Source: Vibrio penaeicida (lineage in GTDB: Bacteria > Pseudomonadota > Gammaproteobacteria > Enterobacterales > Vibrionaceae). Taken from it: DNA of 64,000 bases. The position numbers and the translations under genes were made by a program. The stretch spans positions 1,550,001 to 1,614,000 of the forward strand of contig NZ_AP025145.1 in the NCBI RefSeq assembly GCF_019977755.1, in the 5' to 3' direction. A model generated the notes under the pieces. The model worked only from the letters and a program-made list of their open reading frames with translations. It did not search any database and was not told where the DNA came from. Position 1 is the stretch's first letter. Every line of letters starts with the position of its first letter. Below, one piece after another: positions 9,734-18,539 of the stretch.

Positions 9734-9751
9734 AGAGGCATTCGTGCCTCT
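9734..9751 (+). promoter_or_regulatory. Intercistronic TTCG hairpin
   Basis: A perfect 7-bp stem (AGAGGCA / TGCCTCT) closes on a TTCG tetraloop just upstream of the DppB-type start codon. It is not followed by a T-run. It sits where mRNA-stabilising or translation-limiting hairpins occur after binding-protein genes. It also ends only eight bases before ATG 9760, so it could restrict ribosome access to the permease start. Confidence 0.6.
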
Positions 9752-9759
9752 AAAACCCT

Positions 9760-10767
9760 ATGAATTTTCGAACACTACTATTAAAGCTTGGCGCGATACT
9801 CATTACCTTGTTCGGGGCCGCGATCATCGTATTTTTTGTTATACGTGTCGTGCCGGGTAACCCCATTGCGATGATGTTACCCCCTGGAGCGAGCGAAGAA
9901 GATATTGCTCGGCTTACTGCTATGTATGGGTTGGATAAGTCCATATTAGAGCAATTTGTTATTTGGATTTCAGGCGTAACAAAAGGCGATTTTGGTACCT
10001 CCATCACTACCCGCCAGCCTGTACTTGAATTGGTGCTAGGCAGGCTGCCCGCCACACTTGAACTGTCGGTTATGGCCTTGGTTTTCGCTGTTTTGCTTGG
10101 TGGTGCGTTGGCATTATCAGGTACGCTATGGCGAGGCACCAAAGTCGAATCCACCATTGATGTGACGAATGGCATCGCGCTCTCGGTGCCCGATTTCTTA
10201 TGGGGTTTACTTTTAATTTTGCTCTTTGGTGTACTTTGGCCGCTATTCCATATTTCGGGACGAATTACCCCTTCAATGGATGCTGACTTCTATACCTCAT
10301 TCTTGTTGCTAGAAAGCTTGGTGACATTACGTTGGGCTGAATTTTCTGACTTGCTTTCCCATATGTTTATGCCCGCACTTGCACTGGCAATTCCACTTGC
10401 CGCGATTATTGCTCAGCTCCTTAAACAATCGTTAAAAGAAACCATGCATCTCGACTACATCACTCTGGCTCGGACTCGGGGGTATAGTGAAGTTTACGTC
10501 ATCGTTCGAGAAGCCTTGCCGAATGCCCTACTACCAACTTTGGCGCTTGTAGGCGTTCAGTTTACTTTCCTTATTGGTGGAACAGTGATTGTTGAACGGC
10601 TTTTTTCCTACGAAGGGCTCGGTAATCTCGCAATAGATGCGGTCATAAATCGAGATCTTCCCCTAATCCAAGGCATCGTCATTCTGTTTGCCTTGATATT
10701 CACACTGGTCAATTTTGTTGTGGATTTGACCTACTCATTACTTAACCCGAGGTTACGACATGCTTGA
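9760..10767 (+). CDS. ABC transporter permease, DppB-type
   Basis: This 335-residue inner-membrane permease has the N-terminal DppB/OppB signature (FFVIRVVPGNPIAMMLPPGASEEDIARL) and about six membrane segments. The EAA loop (YITLARTRGYSEVYVIVREALPNALLP) is intact. It pairs with the DppC-type protein encoded next, whose start overlaps this gene by 8 bp and suggests translational coupling. The substrate class (di- or oligopeptide versus another small amine or opine) is not resolved. Confidence 0.94.
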   Translation: MNFRTLLLKLGAILITLFGAAIIVFFVIRVVPGNPIAMMLPPGASEEDIARLTAMYGLDKSILEQFVIWISGVTKGDFGTSITTRQPVLELVLGRLPATLELSVMALVFAVLLGGALALSGTLWRGTKVESTIDVTNGIALSVPDFLWGLLLILLFGVLWPLFHISGRITPSMDADFYTSFLLLESLVTLRWAEFSDLLSHMFMPALALAIPLAAIIAQLLKQSLKETMHLDYITLARTRGYSEVYVIVREALPNALLPTLALVGVQFTFLIGGTVIVERLFSYEGLGNLAIDAVINRDLPLIQGIVILFALIFTLVNFVVDLTYSLLNPRLRHA

Positions 10768-11611
10768 TGGACGCAGTAAAATAAAGCAAAGAGCTGGGCT
10801 GAGGTTATGGCTATCAAGCGGTTGGTTATTGCTTTTGGTATTAGCTGCATTGCTTGCCCCTTTAATTAGCCCACATAACCCGTTAGAACAAGATTTGTTC
10901 ACCTCTCAACTTCCACCAGCTTGGCTCCCAAGCGGAGAACAAGGGTATTGGTTGGGTTCTGACTCGTTAGGGCGAGACGTATTATCTAGAATCATTTATG
11001 GCACAAGAGTCTCCCTTACTATTGCTATTACAGCCGGAATTTTGACCTGTGTTATTGGGTCGCTTCTTGGGCTGATTGCCGGTTACTACCGAGGCTGGGC
11101 AGATGCCGTGATTTCACGAGCGACAGACATATGGATGTCGTTTCCACCTGTGTTATTTGCCATTTTACTGATTGCCGTCATCGGCACAGGCGTAGGCTCC
11201 GTCATTGTCGCCATAGTGGTGATTGACTGGACACGCTTTACGCGGGTGGTGAGGGCGGAAACCTTAAATCAGTGCTCGATGGATTACGTGTTATCCGCTC
11301 GCGTCGCTGCCAGGCCAAAATTTAATACGCTGATAAAAGAAATCTTACCGAACCTTCTTCCCGCCATCAGCGTGCTTTTAACCTTGGAGATGGGCATTGC
11401 TGTGATTGTGGAAGCAATACTCAGCTTCGTTAATTTGTCTTTGTCTTCCGATTTCCCAACATGGGGCGGCATGATTTCTGAAGGGCGTTCGGCTATTCAT
11501 CAAACTTGGTGGGTATTGGTGTTTCCCTTGATTGTGTTGTTTCTAACAGTATTGAGCTTTAGCCAACTCGGCGAAGGTTTAAAAGAAAGGTTTGATCCGG
11601 TGCTACGATGA
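10760..11611 (+). CDS. ABC transporter permease, DppC-type
   Basis: This 283-residue inner-membrane permease has the DppC/OppC hallmarks: a short cytoplasmic N-terminus, the periplasmic HNPLEQDLFTSQLPPAW and WLGSDSLGRDVLSRIIYGTR segments, and an EAA loop around VLSARVAARPKFNTLIKEILPNLLP. It overlaps the DppB-type gene by 8 bp and the downstream ATPase gene by 4 bp, so all four components are tightly coupled. Confidence 0.94.
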   Translation: MLDGRSKIKQRAGLRLWLSSGWLLLLVLAALLAPLISPHNPLEQDLFTSQLPPAWLPSGEQGYWLGSDSLGRDVLSRIIYGTRVSLTIAITAGILTCVIGSLLGLIAGYYRGWADAVISRATDIWMSFPPVLFAILLIAVIGTGVGSVIVAIVVIDWTRFTRVVRAETLNQCSMDYVLSARVAARPKFNTLIKEILPNLLPAISVLLTLEMGIAVIVEAILSFVNLSLSSDFPTWGGMISEGRSAIHQTWWVLVFPLIVLFLTVLSFSQLGEGLKERFDPVLR

Positions 11612-12480
11612 ATACTTACTTAAAAATAGAGAGCTTGTGTGCAACCCTACCAGATACATCTCCCGTTCTTCGGAACGTCTCTTTTTCAGTAGAAGAAGGA
11701 AAAGTGCATGGTTTGGTCGGCGAAAGCGGCGCAGGGAAAAGCATGATTGGTCGCGCGATTTTCGGCACGCTTCCAAGAGCGGTGTCGATGAATCAGGGCA
11801 ACATCATACTGGATGGAAAGTCGCTGCAAGATTTTACCCCAAAAGCCCGAAGACAATGGATTGGGCAAAACACTGCGCTCATCCCTCAAGATCCATTAAC
11901 CGCACTCAACCCTTCAAAGCGTATTGGCAGGCAAATAACGGGGCGATTAGTCGATATTCTTGGCTGGTCAAAACGAAACGCCCAAATGAGAGCTTTAGAG
12001 TTACTTGAAGAAGTGGGTATCCCTCATCCCGATAGAGTAATGAAAAGCTATCCGCATGAATTATCTGGCGGCATGAGACAGCGTGTATTGATCGCCGCTG
12101 CCTTTGCGGCACAGCCCAAACTCATTGTTGCCGATGAACCCACGACAGCATTGGATGTGACGGTTCAAAAGCAAATTCTTCGATTGATAAAAGAGATGCA
12201 AAGCCACCACAACACCACGATTTTGTTTGTAACGCATGATCTTGGTGTAGTCGCAAAAGTATGCCAATCGCTGTCGGTACTTTACGGTGGAAAAGTCCTC
12301 GAAAATTCTTTGGTTAATGACTTCTTTGCTGAACCCACCCATCCGTACTCTAAAGCGCTGCTCGATGCGACACCAAAATACACCAGCCCAGATCAGAGCT
12401 TAAAACCCGTTCCAGAGAGCGTTATTCAGTTAACAAAACTGGAAGTAATCAAAGGCAGTAAGGAAAGCCGCCATGCCTAA
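11608..12480 (+). CDS. ABC transporter ATPase, DppD-type
   Basis: This 290-residue cytoplasmic ATPase has Walker A (GESGAGKSM), signature LSGGMRQRVLIAAAF, Walker B (LIVADEPTTALDVT) and a C-terminal oligopeptide-transporter extension (AEPTHPYSKALLDATP). In Walker A, methionine follows the GK-S where threonine or leucine is more usual; this is probably tolerated. It forms a heterodimer with the product of the next gene, which overlaps it by 8 bp. Confidence 0.94.
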   Translation: MNTYLKIESLCATLPDTSPVLRNVSFSVEEGKVHGLVGESGAGKSMIGRAIFGTLPRAVSMNQGNIILDGKSLQDFTPKARRQWIGQNTALIPQDPLTALNPSKRIGRQITGRLVDILGWSKRNAQMRALELLEEVGIPHPDRVMKSYPHELSGGMRQRVLIAAAFAAQPKLIVADEPTTALDVTVQKQILRLIKEMQSHHNTTILFVTHDLGVVAKVCQSLSVLYGGKVLENSLVNDFFAEPTHPYSKALLDATPKYTSPDQSLKPVPESVIQLTKLEVIKGSKESRHA

Positions 12481-13288
12481 TAATTTGTATGAAATTAGAA
12501 ACTTAAGGGTCAGTTACCCTGATATGGCAAATAAACCGTTATTTGGGTATGCCCCCCGAATCGACATCATAAAAGGCGTCAGTTTCGATGTTCGAGAAGG
12601 GGAGATTTTAGGTATTGTTGGCGGATCAGGTTCAGGAAAATCGACGCTCGGTCGCGCTATGCTACGTCTATTAGACAGCGACTCGGGCAATATTCAATAC
12701 AACGGTGAAGACATCACCCACTGGCCTGAAATCGCGTTACGAACGTTGCGTCAGCAATTTCAAATGATTTTTCAAGATCCCATGTCGTCACTTAACCCGC
12801 GACACAAAGTCTCCACCATTATTGGGGGACCACTGAAATTGCATGGCTTTGAACAGGTAGAAAAGCGAGTGGAAAACGTATTAGAAATGGTTGGCCTACC
12901 CACCTCGTTCAAATTCCGATATCCCCATGAGCTTTCGGGTGGGCAAAGGCAACGAGTGGGCATTGCGCGAGCAATCGCTTTGGAACCTAAATTTGTACTC
13001 GCGGATGAGATATTGTCGGGATTGGATGTTTCCTCTCAAGCTCAGGTGCTGGCGTTGCTAGAAAGGTTACGAGAAGAGCTTAATTTCACCATGGCGTTTG
13101 TCAGCCACGATTTGTCTGTTGTGCGCCGGTTATGCGACAGGACAATGGTGTTGAAGTATGGAAAAATTATAGAGCTTGCCGACAGCGCATCCTTGTTTTC
13201 TTCGCCTCAGACGGCGTACACAAAAGAATTGCTGGATGCGATTCCTCTTCCCGAAATTAAACCAGATTGGTTGGAAAAGCGAGCTTAA
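12473..13288 (+). CDS. ABC transporter ATPase, DppF-type
   Basis: This 271-residue ATPase has Walker A (GGSGSGKSTLGRAML), the Q-loop (MIFQDPMSSLNPR), signature LSGGQRQRVGIARAI and a switch histidine (VSHDLSVVRRL). Walker B reads FVLADEILSGLDVS: the usual DEP is DEI, with the catalytic glutamate kept. It is the last gene of the operon that begins with the FAD oxidoreductase and completes the importer. Confidence 0.93.
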   Translation: MPNNLYEIRNLRVSYPDMANKPLFGYAPRIDIIKGVSFDVREGEILGIVGGSGSGKSTLGRAMLRLLDSDSGNIQYNGEDITHWPEIALRTLRQQFQMIFQDPMSSLNPRHKVSTIIGGPLKLHGFEQVEKRVENVLEMVGLPTSFKFRYPHELSGGQRQRVGIARAIALEPKFVLADEILSGLDVSSQAQVLALLERLREELNFTMAFVSHDLSVVRRLCDRTMVLKYGKIIELADSASLFSSPQTAYTKELLDAIPLPEIKPDWLEKRA

Positions 13289-13374
13289 AAAGGCTTTACC
13301 CAACAGAGGAAACAACGTTAGCTTGCAGAGACAAACTGCATCAAATCATAAGTTAACGTTGTAACCCCATGAAG

Positions 13375-14364
13375 TTACATCACTTCCTTTAAATAGTCGG
13401 CAAAACGCTTACCAAGAGTCTGCTGGAACGCCTTACGATCAAAGCCTTCAGGATCGTTTGCTATCGGACCCAGTTCGGATTTTAAATATTCTGGATATGT
13501 CGTTAAAAACGAATAGTGACCTGCATTAGCTACCTTTAAGTAGGTTAACTTCCCTTTACTCTCCAACCCCTGCCTGATTACATCAGCATTGTGCGCCTCT
13601 GTTAATTCATCGTCCTTTTCTGGCACCAGCAACATGGTCGGAATGTTCACGTTATGTAACGCCTTAGCCGAGATAAAGGGAGCGCCAACTGGCGCCATCA
13701 GTATTTGCGCTTTTATTCGTATATCCTGACCACTTATCACAACGTTTTTCGTAAGGTCATTGCTACGCACTGGCATGCAATAAGGATCGGAAATGGTCGG
13801 TGTATTTTCACATAATTCCACTAAGTCTTGGGTGCGAGCGATTGCCCCAGAAACCACAAGAGCCGTATAGCCCCCCATAGAATGCCCTAACACCGCGATT
13901 TTCTGAGCGTTTGTGTGGGCAGCTAGGCTTGGGATAGACAAAATTTTATCAATGGTTTCCGATATGTGCTTAGGTCGGTTGATATAGTTTTCAGCTTTCC
14001 CTTGGTTGGAGTTATCCAGATAATTGTTTTTGGGATGCAGGGGCATTGCCACGATAAACCCGTTATTAACTAGAGACATAGCAATGTCTTTGTAGGAAAG
14101 GTTGCTTCCTCCAGATCCATGTGACAAAACAGCAAGTGGGAAACGACCCTCTGCTATCTCTCCACCTATCGCAACATTCAGAGAAAAGGGACCAAAAGCC
14201 ACAGATTTGGCTGGCGATGAGGTTGGATAAAAAACCGCAACTGGCAGCTTTTCAGTTGTGTCTTTTAGTACGACACTCATTTTGCGGAAACCAACATCAT
14301 TCGCATACGAGGATGTCGATATGAATAGAAATAGAGCTATCACTAACCTGAAATAATGTCGCAT
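13375..14364 (-). CDS. Secreted alpha/beta hydrolase
   Basis: This 329-residue protein has a signal peptide (hydrophobic core VIALFLFISTSSYA) and an alpha/beta-hydrolase domain of the dienelactone-hydrolase / platelet-activating-factor acetylhydrolase-like group. The oxyanion-hole segment is LSHGSGGSNLSYKD and the nucleophile elbow is GHSMGGYTA. The probable acid is in PEKDDELTEAH and the histidine in NAGHYSFL. It is probably a periplasmic esterase or lipase-like enzyme. It is convergent with the ABC operon, 86 bp away, and appears unrelated to it. Confidence 0.85.
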   Translation of the reverse strand: MRHYFRLVIALFLFISTSSYANDVGFRKMSVVLKDTTEKLPVAVFYPTSSPAKSVAFGPFSLNVAIGGEIAEGRFPLAVLSHGSGGSNLSYKDIAMSLVNNGFIVAMPLHPKNNYLDNSNQGKAENYINRPKHISETIDKILSIPSLAAHTNAQKIAVLGHSMGGYTALVVSGAIARTQDLVELCENTPTISDPYCMPVRSNDLTKNVVISGQDIRIKAQILMAPVGAPFISAKALHNVNIPTMLLVPEKDDELTEAHNADVIRQGLESKGKLTYLKVANAGHYSFLTTYPEYLKSELGPIANDPEGFDRKAFQQTLGKRFADYLKEVM

Positions 14365-14446
14365 TCCAATCCTTTTAAATGACGATTAACAGAGTGTGTA
14401 TAACATGCGCTTGTATAAAATTGAGCCTGTATAAAATCGAGTATAA

Positions 14447-15229
14447 CTAAGGATTCACTTTCTTATAAATCACAACGTGAGAAAGGAACAGGTAAGAGTA
14501 CCTTTCATTAACTCGAAGTTTATACTCCACCTCATCTTCCGATAACTTTTCCCACGCTTCACCGAAGTATTCATTGATGTCATCCACCGCTTCATTTTCA
14601 TCTTTTAGGTGTTTTTTGTTCCACTGATAGGTGCAAGACAATACCAAAATGGCATCTAACTTAGTGGCATCCATTAACGCACTGACGATATTTTTCGGTG
14701 ATTCGCATTGGTCCAATACGTTTAGACAGACACAAAGATCAAACTTGTCTTGCACTGTACCCGTTTCAAATGTCGATTCTATTAAGTTGAAGTCGATATG
14801 AGAACACGTACTGGCTATTGGTGCGGCATCAAACTGCAAGAAACCTCGGTCACCCAACCCTTTGATATAAGGGAAATCACACGGTCCGCCATCGATAAGT
14901 AGATGTTTAAAGTTAGAAATAAACCGCTGCGAAGGTTCCACCGCCGTGACAGAGCGAATACTTGGAAGGCGTTGAGCAAGTTCGTAACAATTTCGCCCTA
15001 GCGCTACCCCTACTTCTAAAAACGTTTCAGGGGAAATATTTGCATTTGAAACCGCATCAGCAATAAGCGCTGAAGTCTTTCTTGAGTGTTCTGAAAAAAC
15101 AAATTTGTCAGGCACATTTTTGGAGCGGCTTTCAAGTGGCGTGTCTATTCCTAGTTCACGAAGCTTATCCAACCATTCGATTTCAAAATAGCCAGCTAAC
15201 CACTTTTTTTCTAAATAAAAGTCATCCAT
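14447..15229 (-). CDS. Class I SAM-dependent methyltransferase
   Basis: This 260-residue protein carries a Rossmann-type SAM-binding motif (FLEVGVALGRNCYELAQRL, about residues 90-110), followed by an acidic strand end (VTAVEPSQRF) and a later strand (FDLCVCLNVLDQCESP). The substrate is unknown. It is the last gene before a stretch of MITE-like repeats. The C-terminal half (KHLKDENEAVDDINEYFGEAW) resembles methyltransferases that act on small molecules, but I would not assign one. Confidence 0.75.
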   Translation of the reverse strand: MDDFYLEKKWLAGYFEIEWLDKLRELGIDTPLESRSKNVPDKFVFSEHSRKTSALIADAVSNANISPETFLEVGVALGRNCYELAQRLPSIRSVTAVEPSQRFISNFKHLLIDGGPCDFPYIKGLGDRGFLQFDAAPIASTCSHIDFNLIESTFETGTVQDKFDLCVCLNVLDQCESPKNIVSALMDATKLDAILVLSCTYQWNKKHLKDENEAVDDINEYFGEAWEKLSEDEVEYKLRVNERYSYLFLSHVVIYKKVNP

Positions 15230-15331
15230 AAATACCGCTCCTTAGTATATCCAAGTAACCTCAAGGTGCGACGTGCTGAAGTACTCAAGAACAAATGATG
15301 ATGAAAATTAGTGACAAGAAAGGTCAGCGCG

Positions 15332-15682
15332 TTACAAACCAAATCCTACTTTTGGTTGTTTGCGTACCGAACGGACTCCCCATGGTGATAAATCCGGCTT
15401 TGGCTGACCGACAAAATCCCCCAAACATATGTACCCTTTTGCCAAGTAACGATATAGGAAATCACCGCCATCCAACGCACCCGTTTTATCATCTCCCTGA
15501 GGTAGGCGAATGCGGGCGACACGAAGATCGGATACGGTTTTGAATGCCGGATAGGCTGATGAGTTTATTTTGTGGGAATCAAGATCGTTCAATAGTGCTT
15601 TATCTGACATTTTTGCCGTCGTTCGACTAAAAATCATGATGAGACGCTTCTGTCGTTCAGACGACACGATGAGCATTTCCAT
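15332..15682 (-). CDS. Small hypothetical protein inside repeat region
   Basis: This is a 116-residue open frame with no recognised domain, signal peptide or membrane segment. The middle (SDLRVARIRLPQGDDKTGALDGGDFLYRYLAKGYICLGDFVG) reads like real protein, but the ends have little character. It is enclosed by the outer pair of terminal repeats and may be a passenger gene or a fragment. No strong ribosome-binding site was seen. Confidence 0.35.
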   Translation of the reverse strand: MEMLIVSSERQKRLIMIFSRTTAKMSDKALLNDLDSHKINSSAYPAFKTVSDLRVARIRLPQGDDKTGALDGGDFLYRYLAKGYICLGDFVGQPKPDLSPWGVRSVRKQPKVGFGL

Positions 15683-15734
15683 TTACATATTCCATATGAA
15701 ACAAAAAAGTATATAGGAAGCACTTCTCCAAGAC

Positions 15735-16031
15735 TATACCCAAGTAACCTCAAGATGCTAGGTTCAGCGGCTTCCCTACCAAAGAATGAGGAACTGGCTT
15801 TCAGGCAAGGCACCGGCTTGAAGATCTAGTAAGTCTAAATCAAGAGTCGGTAACGAAGCATGAAAGCCAATTAAACTCGCCCTTGGGAGCACATATTCTG
15901 TACCACTTCATCGTCAAAGAACTTGGAAAGGACCAGTCATTACGCTACGTTCCTGATTTTGAAGTAGAAAGGCTTGAATTGGACCAGAATATGCTGCTCT
16001 GAATCCTGCATCTTGAGGTCACTTGGGTATA
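15735..16031. mobile_element. MITE-like element with terminal inverted repeats
   Basis: A 297-bp segment is bounded by 24-bp near-perfect inverted repeats (TATACCCAAGTAACCTCAAG.. at 15735-15758; reverse complement at 16008-16031, one mismatch). The similarity extends imperfectly inward for another 10-15 bases. It has no coding capacity, which fits a miniature inverted-repeat element mobilised in trans. I recall similar termini as common in Vibrio genomes, but the source transposase is not in the window and no clear target duplication is visible. Confidence 0.7.
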
Positions 16032-16222
16032 CACCCTATGAAATTACAGATTGCATAAGACGTAACATGAACCTATGCTTTCGCAGTACGCACGTTGTCC
16101 ATCGATTCAATCTGACGTTTCCAATCACAATAACACAAGCGGTCATAAAGTTAGCCTTGATGGCATCATCTTGAGATCACTTGAACCTATAGAAATGCAA
16201 CCATCAAACGAAATAGTGAACT

Positions 16223-16624
16223 ATGAAAAATTGTAATCAGTGCGGTAAATGCTGCATCAAATACGGTGATGGAGACTTAGCAGCAACTCAGGAAGAAATC
16301 GATCTATGGGAGCAATTTAACCCTGAGATATTCGAATACGTTAAAGGCAGCGAAATATGGTTCGATCCTAAGTCTGGCGAAAGACTCAAACAATGCCCAT
16401 TTCTCGAAATTGCCCCAAAGCGTATACCTCAAGAACCAAACAGATACACATGCAGTATTTACTTGGACAGACCCGAAGATTGCCGTCATTACCCCAGCTT
16501 AATCAACGAAATGGTCCGAGATGAATGTGAAATGATAGAAAGCACTGACTTAGCCAACCCCAAAAAAGCACAAAGAGAGCTAGACAGAATGATGCGAGAT
16601 AGCCGACCTTCTAGCTTTTCATAG
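16223..16624 (+). CDS. YkgJ-family cysteine cluster protein
   Basis: This 133-residue protein starts with the cysteine cluster CNQCGKCCIKYGDGD and has later cysteines in KQCPFLE, YTCSIYLDRPEDCRHYP and RDECEM. This is the pattern of the YkgJ/zinc- or iron-chelating cysteine cluster family. The family probably binds a metal; its function is not established. The gene is alone, just to the right of the repeat element. Confidence 0.82.
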   Translation: MKNCNQCGKCCIKYGDGDLAATQEEIDLWEQFNPEIFEYVKGSEIWFDPKSGERLKQCPFLEIAPKRIPQEPNRYTCSIYLDRPEDCRHYPSLINEMVRDECEMIESTDLANPKKAQRELDRMMRDSRPSSFS

Positions 16625-16717
16625 GCTGCCATCAACATATCAACCCATTTAGTAAGTACGAAAAGAGCCCTGCCATAGACATTGTTTGATTATGCTTCAA
16701 TCTTAAGGTTGACGCGC

Positions 16718-17257
16718 TTACAAGTTCATTCCCTTTTCTAACCACATTGAGCTGATGTACTGCCCTTTTTTCTTAGCATATTCATTGAAAACGCCAACTT
16801 CTCTGAACCCAAAACGTTTATGTAGCTCGATAGAAGCCTCGTTGGGTAGGGCTATGCCGGAGAGCAACCTATGAACACCTTGCTTTTCAATCGCAGAAAA
16901 CAACCGAGAATATAGCTTTGAACCAACGCCACGCCCTTTGGCGTCCGGTGCCAAATAAATCGTAACTTCTACGGTTTCATCAAAGGCCGACATTGCTCTG
17001 TAGGGTTGTGAGCAGGCAAACCCCAAGACCTTGCCACTCTCCACCGCAACGTAAATTTGATGCTTAGAACCACGAGAAAATTGGGAAAACCATTTTTGCC
17101 GATCTTCTACCGTGAAAAGAGTCTCTTCAAAACGAGCATTCGTGTGTTCAATATAGAAGTTGAAGATATCAGTAATACACGGAACATCTGAGGATTCCCC
17201 GAGTCGAATTTCCACAGCCACCTCCTGATTGTGCCCTGCCATCGATTTAGCCACCAA
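16718..17257 (-). CDS. GNAT-family N-acetyltransferase
   Basis: This 179-residue protein resembles the phosphinothricin/methionine-sulfoximine acetyltransferase group (Pat/MnaT-like). It has the acceptor-side segment DIFNFYIEHTNARFEETLFT and the acetyl-CoA motif APDAKGRGVGSKLYSRLF, followed by LPNEASIELHKRFGFREVGVF. The first about 15 residues look like extra N-terminus, and the true start may be internal, near the EIRLGESS sequence. The gene is monocistronic and convergent with the YkgJ gene. Confidence 0.85.
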   Translation of the reverse strand: MVAKSMAGHNQEVAVEIRLGESSDVPCITDIFNFYIEHTNARFEETLFTVEDRQKWFSQFSRGSKHQIYVAVESGKVLGFACSQPYRAMSAFDETVEVTIYLAPDAKGRGVGSKLYSRLFSAIEKQGVHRLLSGIALPNEASIELHKRFGFREVGVFNEYAKKKGQYISSMWLEKGMNL

Positions 17258-17314
17258 ATTGAAGCATCGAATAAATAAGATCTCTATTTGTATTTTCAGC
17301 CATTATTGATGCAT

Positions 17315-17348
17315 AAAAAACCCGCTCATTTTCAACAAAAAGCGGGTT
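17315..17348 (-). terminator. Rho-independent terminator
   Basis: On the minus strand, AACCCGCT and AGCGGGTT form a stem with an AT-rich loop followed by a T6 run. It lies directly after the stop of the TauE/SafE gene. Confidence 0.85.
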
Positions 17349-17370
17349 AAGAAACTCAATGGTATTGTCT

Positions 17371-18192
17371 TTAATTCATGATCATTTTGACCGCCACTAC
17401 GAGCAATAATCCTGCAAAAATTTTCTTAATGGTAGAAACGGGTAAATGATGAGTCGCTTTCGCGCCTAAAGGTGCGGTAAACCAAGACGTACATACGATG
17501 CCGAACAACGCGGGTAGATACACAAATCCAGCAAAGCCATCTTCTAAGGAAAAATGAACACTCCCTGAGCTGATATAACCTATTGAGCCAAATAACGCGA
17601 TAACAATTCCGCAAGCCGATGCACTGCCAATCGCTTTTTTCATGTCCAGCGAAAAGAAGAAGGTTAATAAAGGGACCAAAAGAGCCCCACCACCAATACC
17701 AATCATGGCAGACAATCCACCAGTAATCGTCGTCAGAATCGTTAACACGCTTTTCCCTGGCATTTGACGATCGGAAGGTGCGCTATTTTTACTGCTTAAA
17801 AACATCTTTAAAGCAATTAGCGTTACACTTACGGCAAACACTATACGAACGATTTGTTCTGGCAGTAGCGATGCCATAAAGCCACTTATCAACGCACCGA
17901 AAGCAACGCCTGTCATTATCCAAGGCGCTAGGTCCCAAGGTACATTTCCGTTTTTATGGTGAGCAATGGCTGAAGAAGTTGAAGTGAATAAGATGGAAGC
18001 CAATGACGTTGCAATCGCAGTTACGACCACCTGATCAGGCGGTAAAACTTCAAACTGAAATAAAATAACACTCAGTATTGGCACAATCACCAACCCACCG
18101 CCAATACCTAACAAGCCAGCCAAAAATCCAACAACACTGCCTAGTAACGCGCAGCATACAATCAACAACACCAATTCACTCACCCAGTTCAC
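17371..18192 (-). CDS. Sulfite exporter TauE/SafE family membrane protein
   Basis: This 273-residue polytopic protein has the two repeated TauE/SafE motifs (GFLAGLLGIGGGLVIVPIL near the N-terminus and SAMIGIGGGALLVPLLTFF in the middle) and eight or so membrane segments. The family exports sulfite, sulfonates or related organic anions; the substrate here is unknown. The annotated start is GTG 18192. A second GTG at 18183 has better spacing from AGAGG and may be the true start. A terminator follows. Confidence 0.9.
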   Translation of the reverse strand: MNWVSELVLLIVCCALLGSVVGFLAGLLGIGGGLVIVPILSVILFQFEVLPPDQVVVTAIATSLASILFTSTSSAIAHHKNGNVPWDLAPWIMTGVAFGALISGFMASLLPEQIVRIVFAVSVTLIALKMFLSSKNSAPSDRQMPGKSVLTILTTITGGLSAMIGIGGGALLVPLLTFFFSLDMKKAIGSASACGIVIALFGSIGYISSGSVHFSLEDGFAGFVYLPALFGIVCTSWFTAPLGAKATHHLPVSTIKKIFAGLLLVVAVKMIMN

Positions 18193-18539
18193 CTCTAAAA
18201 TATGATAAGGAGCTATTTAACTGCAGGTATGCAGCCATTTCGCATCAGGCCAATTAATATAACTGACACCTGTTAAAATTTACAAACACAATAGATCATG
18301 AATATTTCTCATGTTGATTTTGAAATAAATACATTTTTATTAGTGAGCTGAAGCACGTATAAAACACTCTCAGCTTTAAATTATAGAAATATTACAGTTG
18401 ATTTCTTCATAGAACTTTTGGGTATAAATAATAAAAACTATGAAGACAACTCTTTCGATATAAAAAAGAAAACTTAAACCCTAGAAAGAGTACGGAATAA
18501 ACTCAGCGTTCACCTCAGGAAATAGGTTACTAGATCAAC
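18193..18539. other. AT-rich intergenic region upstream of mesX
   Basis: This is a divergent promoter region between the exporter gene and mesX. It is strongly AT-rich. I saw no tandem MetJ-like boxes, B12 or SAM riboswitch core, and no convincing ORF. Confidence 0.45.

Larger units (their letters stand above)
15246..16191. repeat. Outer inverted-repeat pair of a nested repeat element
   Basis: A TATATCCAAGTAACCTCAAG-type end at 15246-15269 is matched in inverted orientation by a diverged end at 16167-16191 (CATCTTGAGATCACTTGAAC and following bases). The same terminal sequence bounds a complete inner element at 15735-16031. The interval could be an old, larger element invaded by a newer copy, or two neighbouring relics. 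It carries one small doubtful ORF and no transposase. Confidence 0.45.

Noticed and set aside
13312..13362. Inverted repeat ACAACGTTA / TAACGTTGT between convergent genes
   Set aside because: The loop is over 30 bases and no T-run follows; too weak to call as a terminator.
15246..16191. CRISPR-like interpretation of the repeated ends
   Set aside because: There are only two inverted pairs with unequal spacing and no regular direct repeats.
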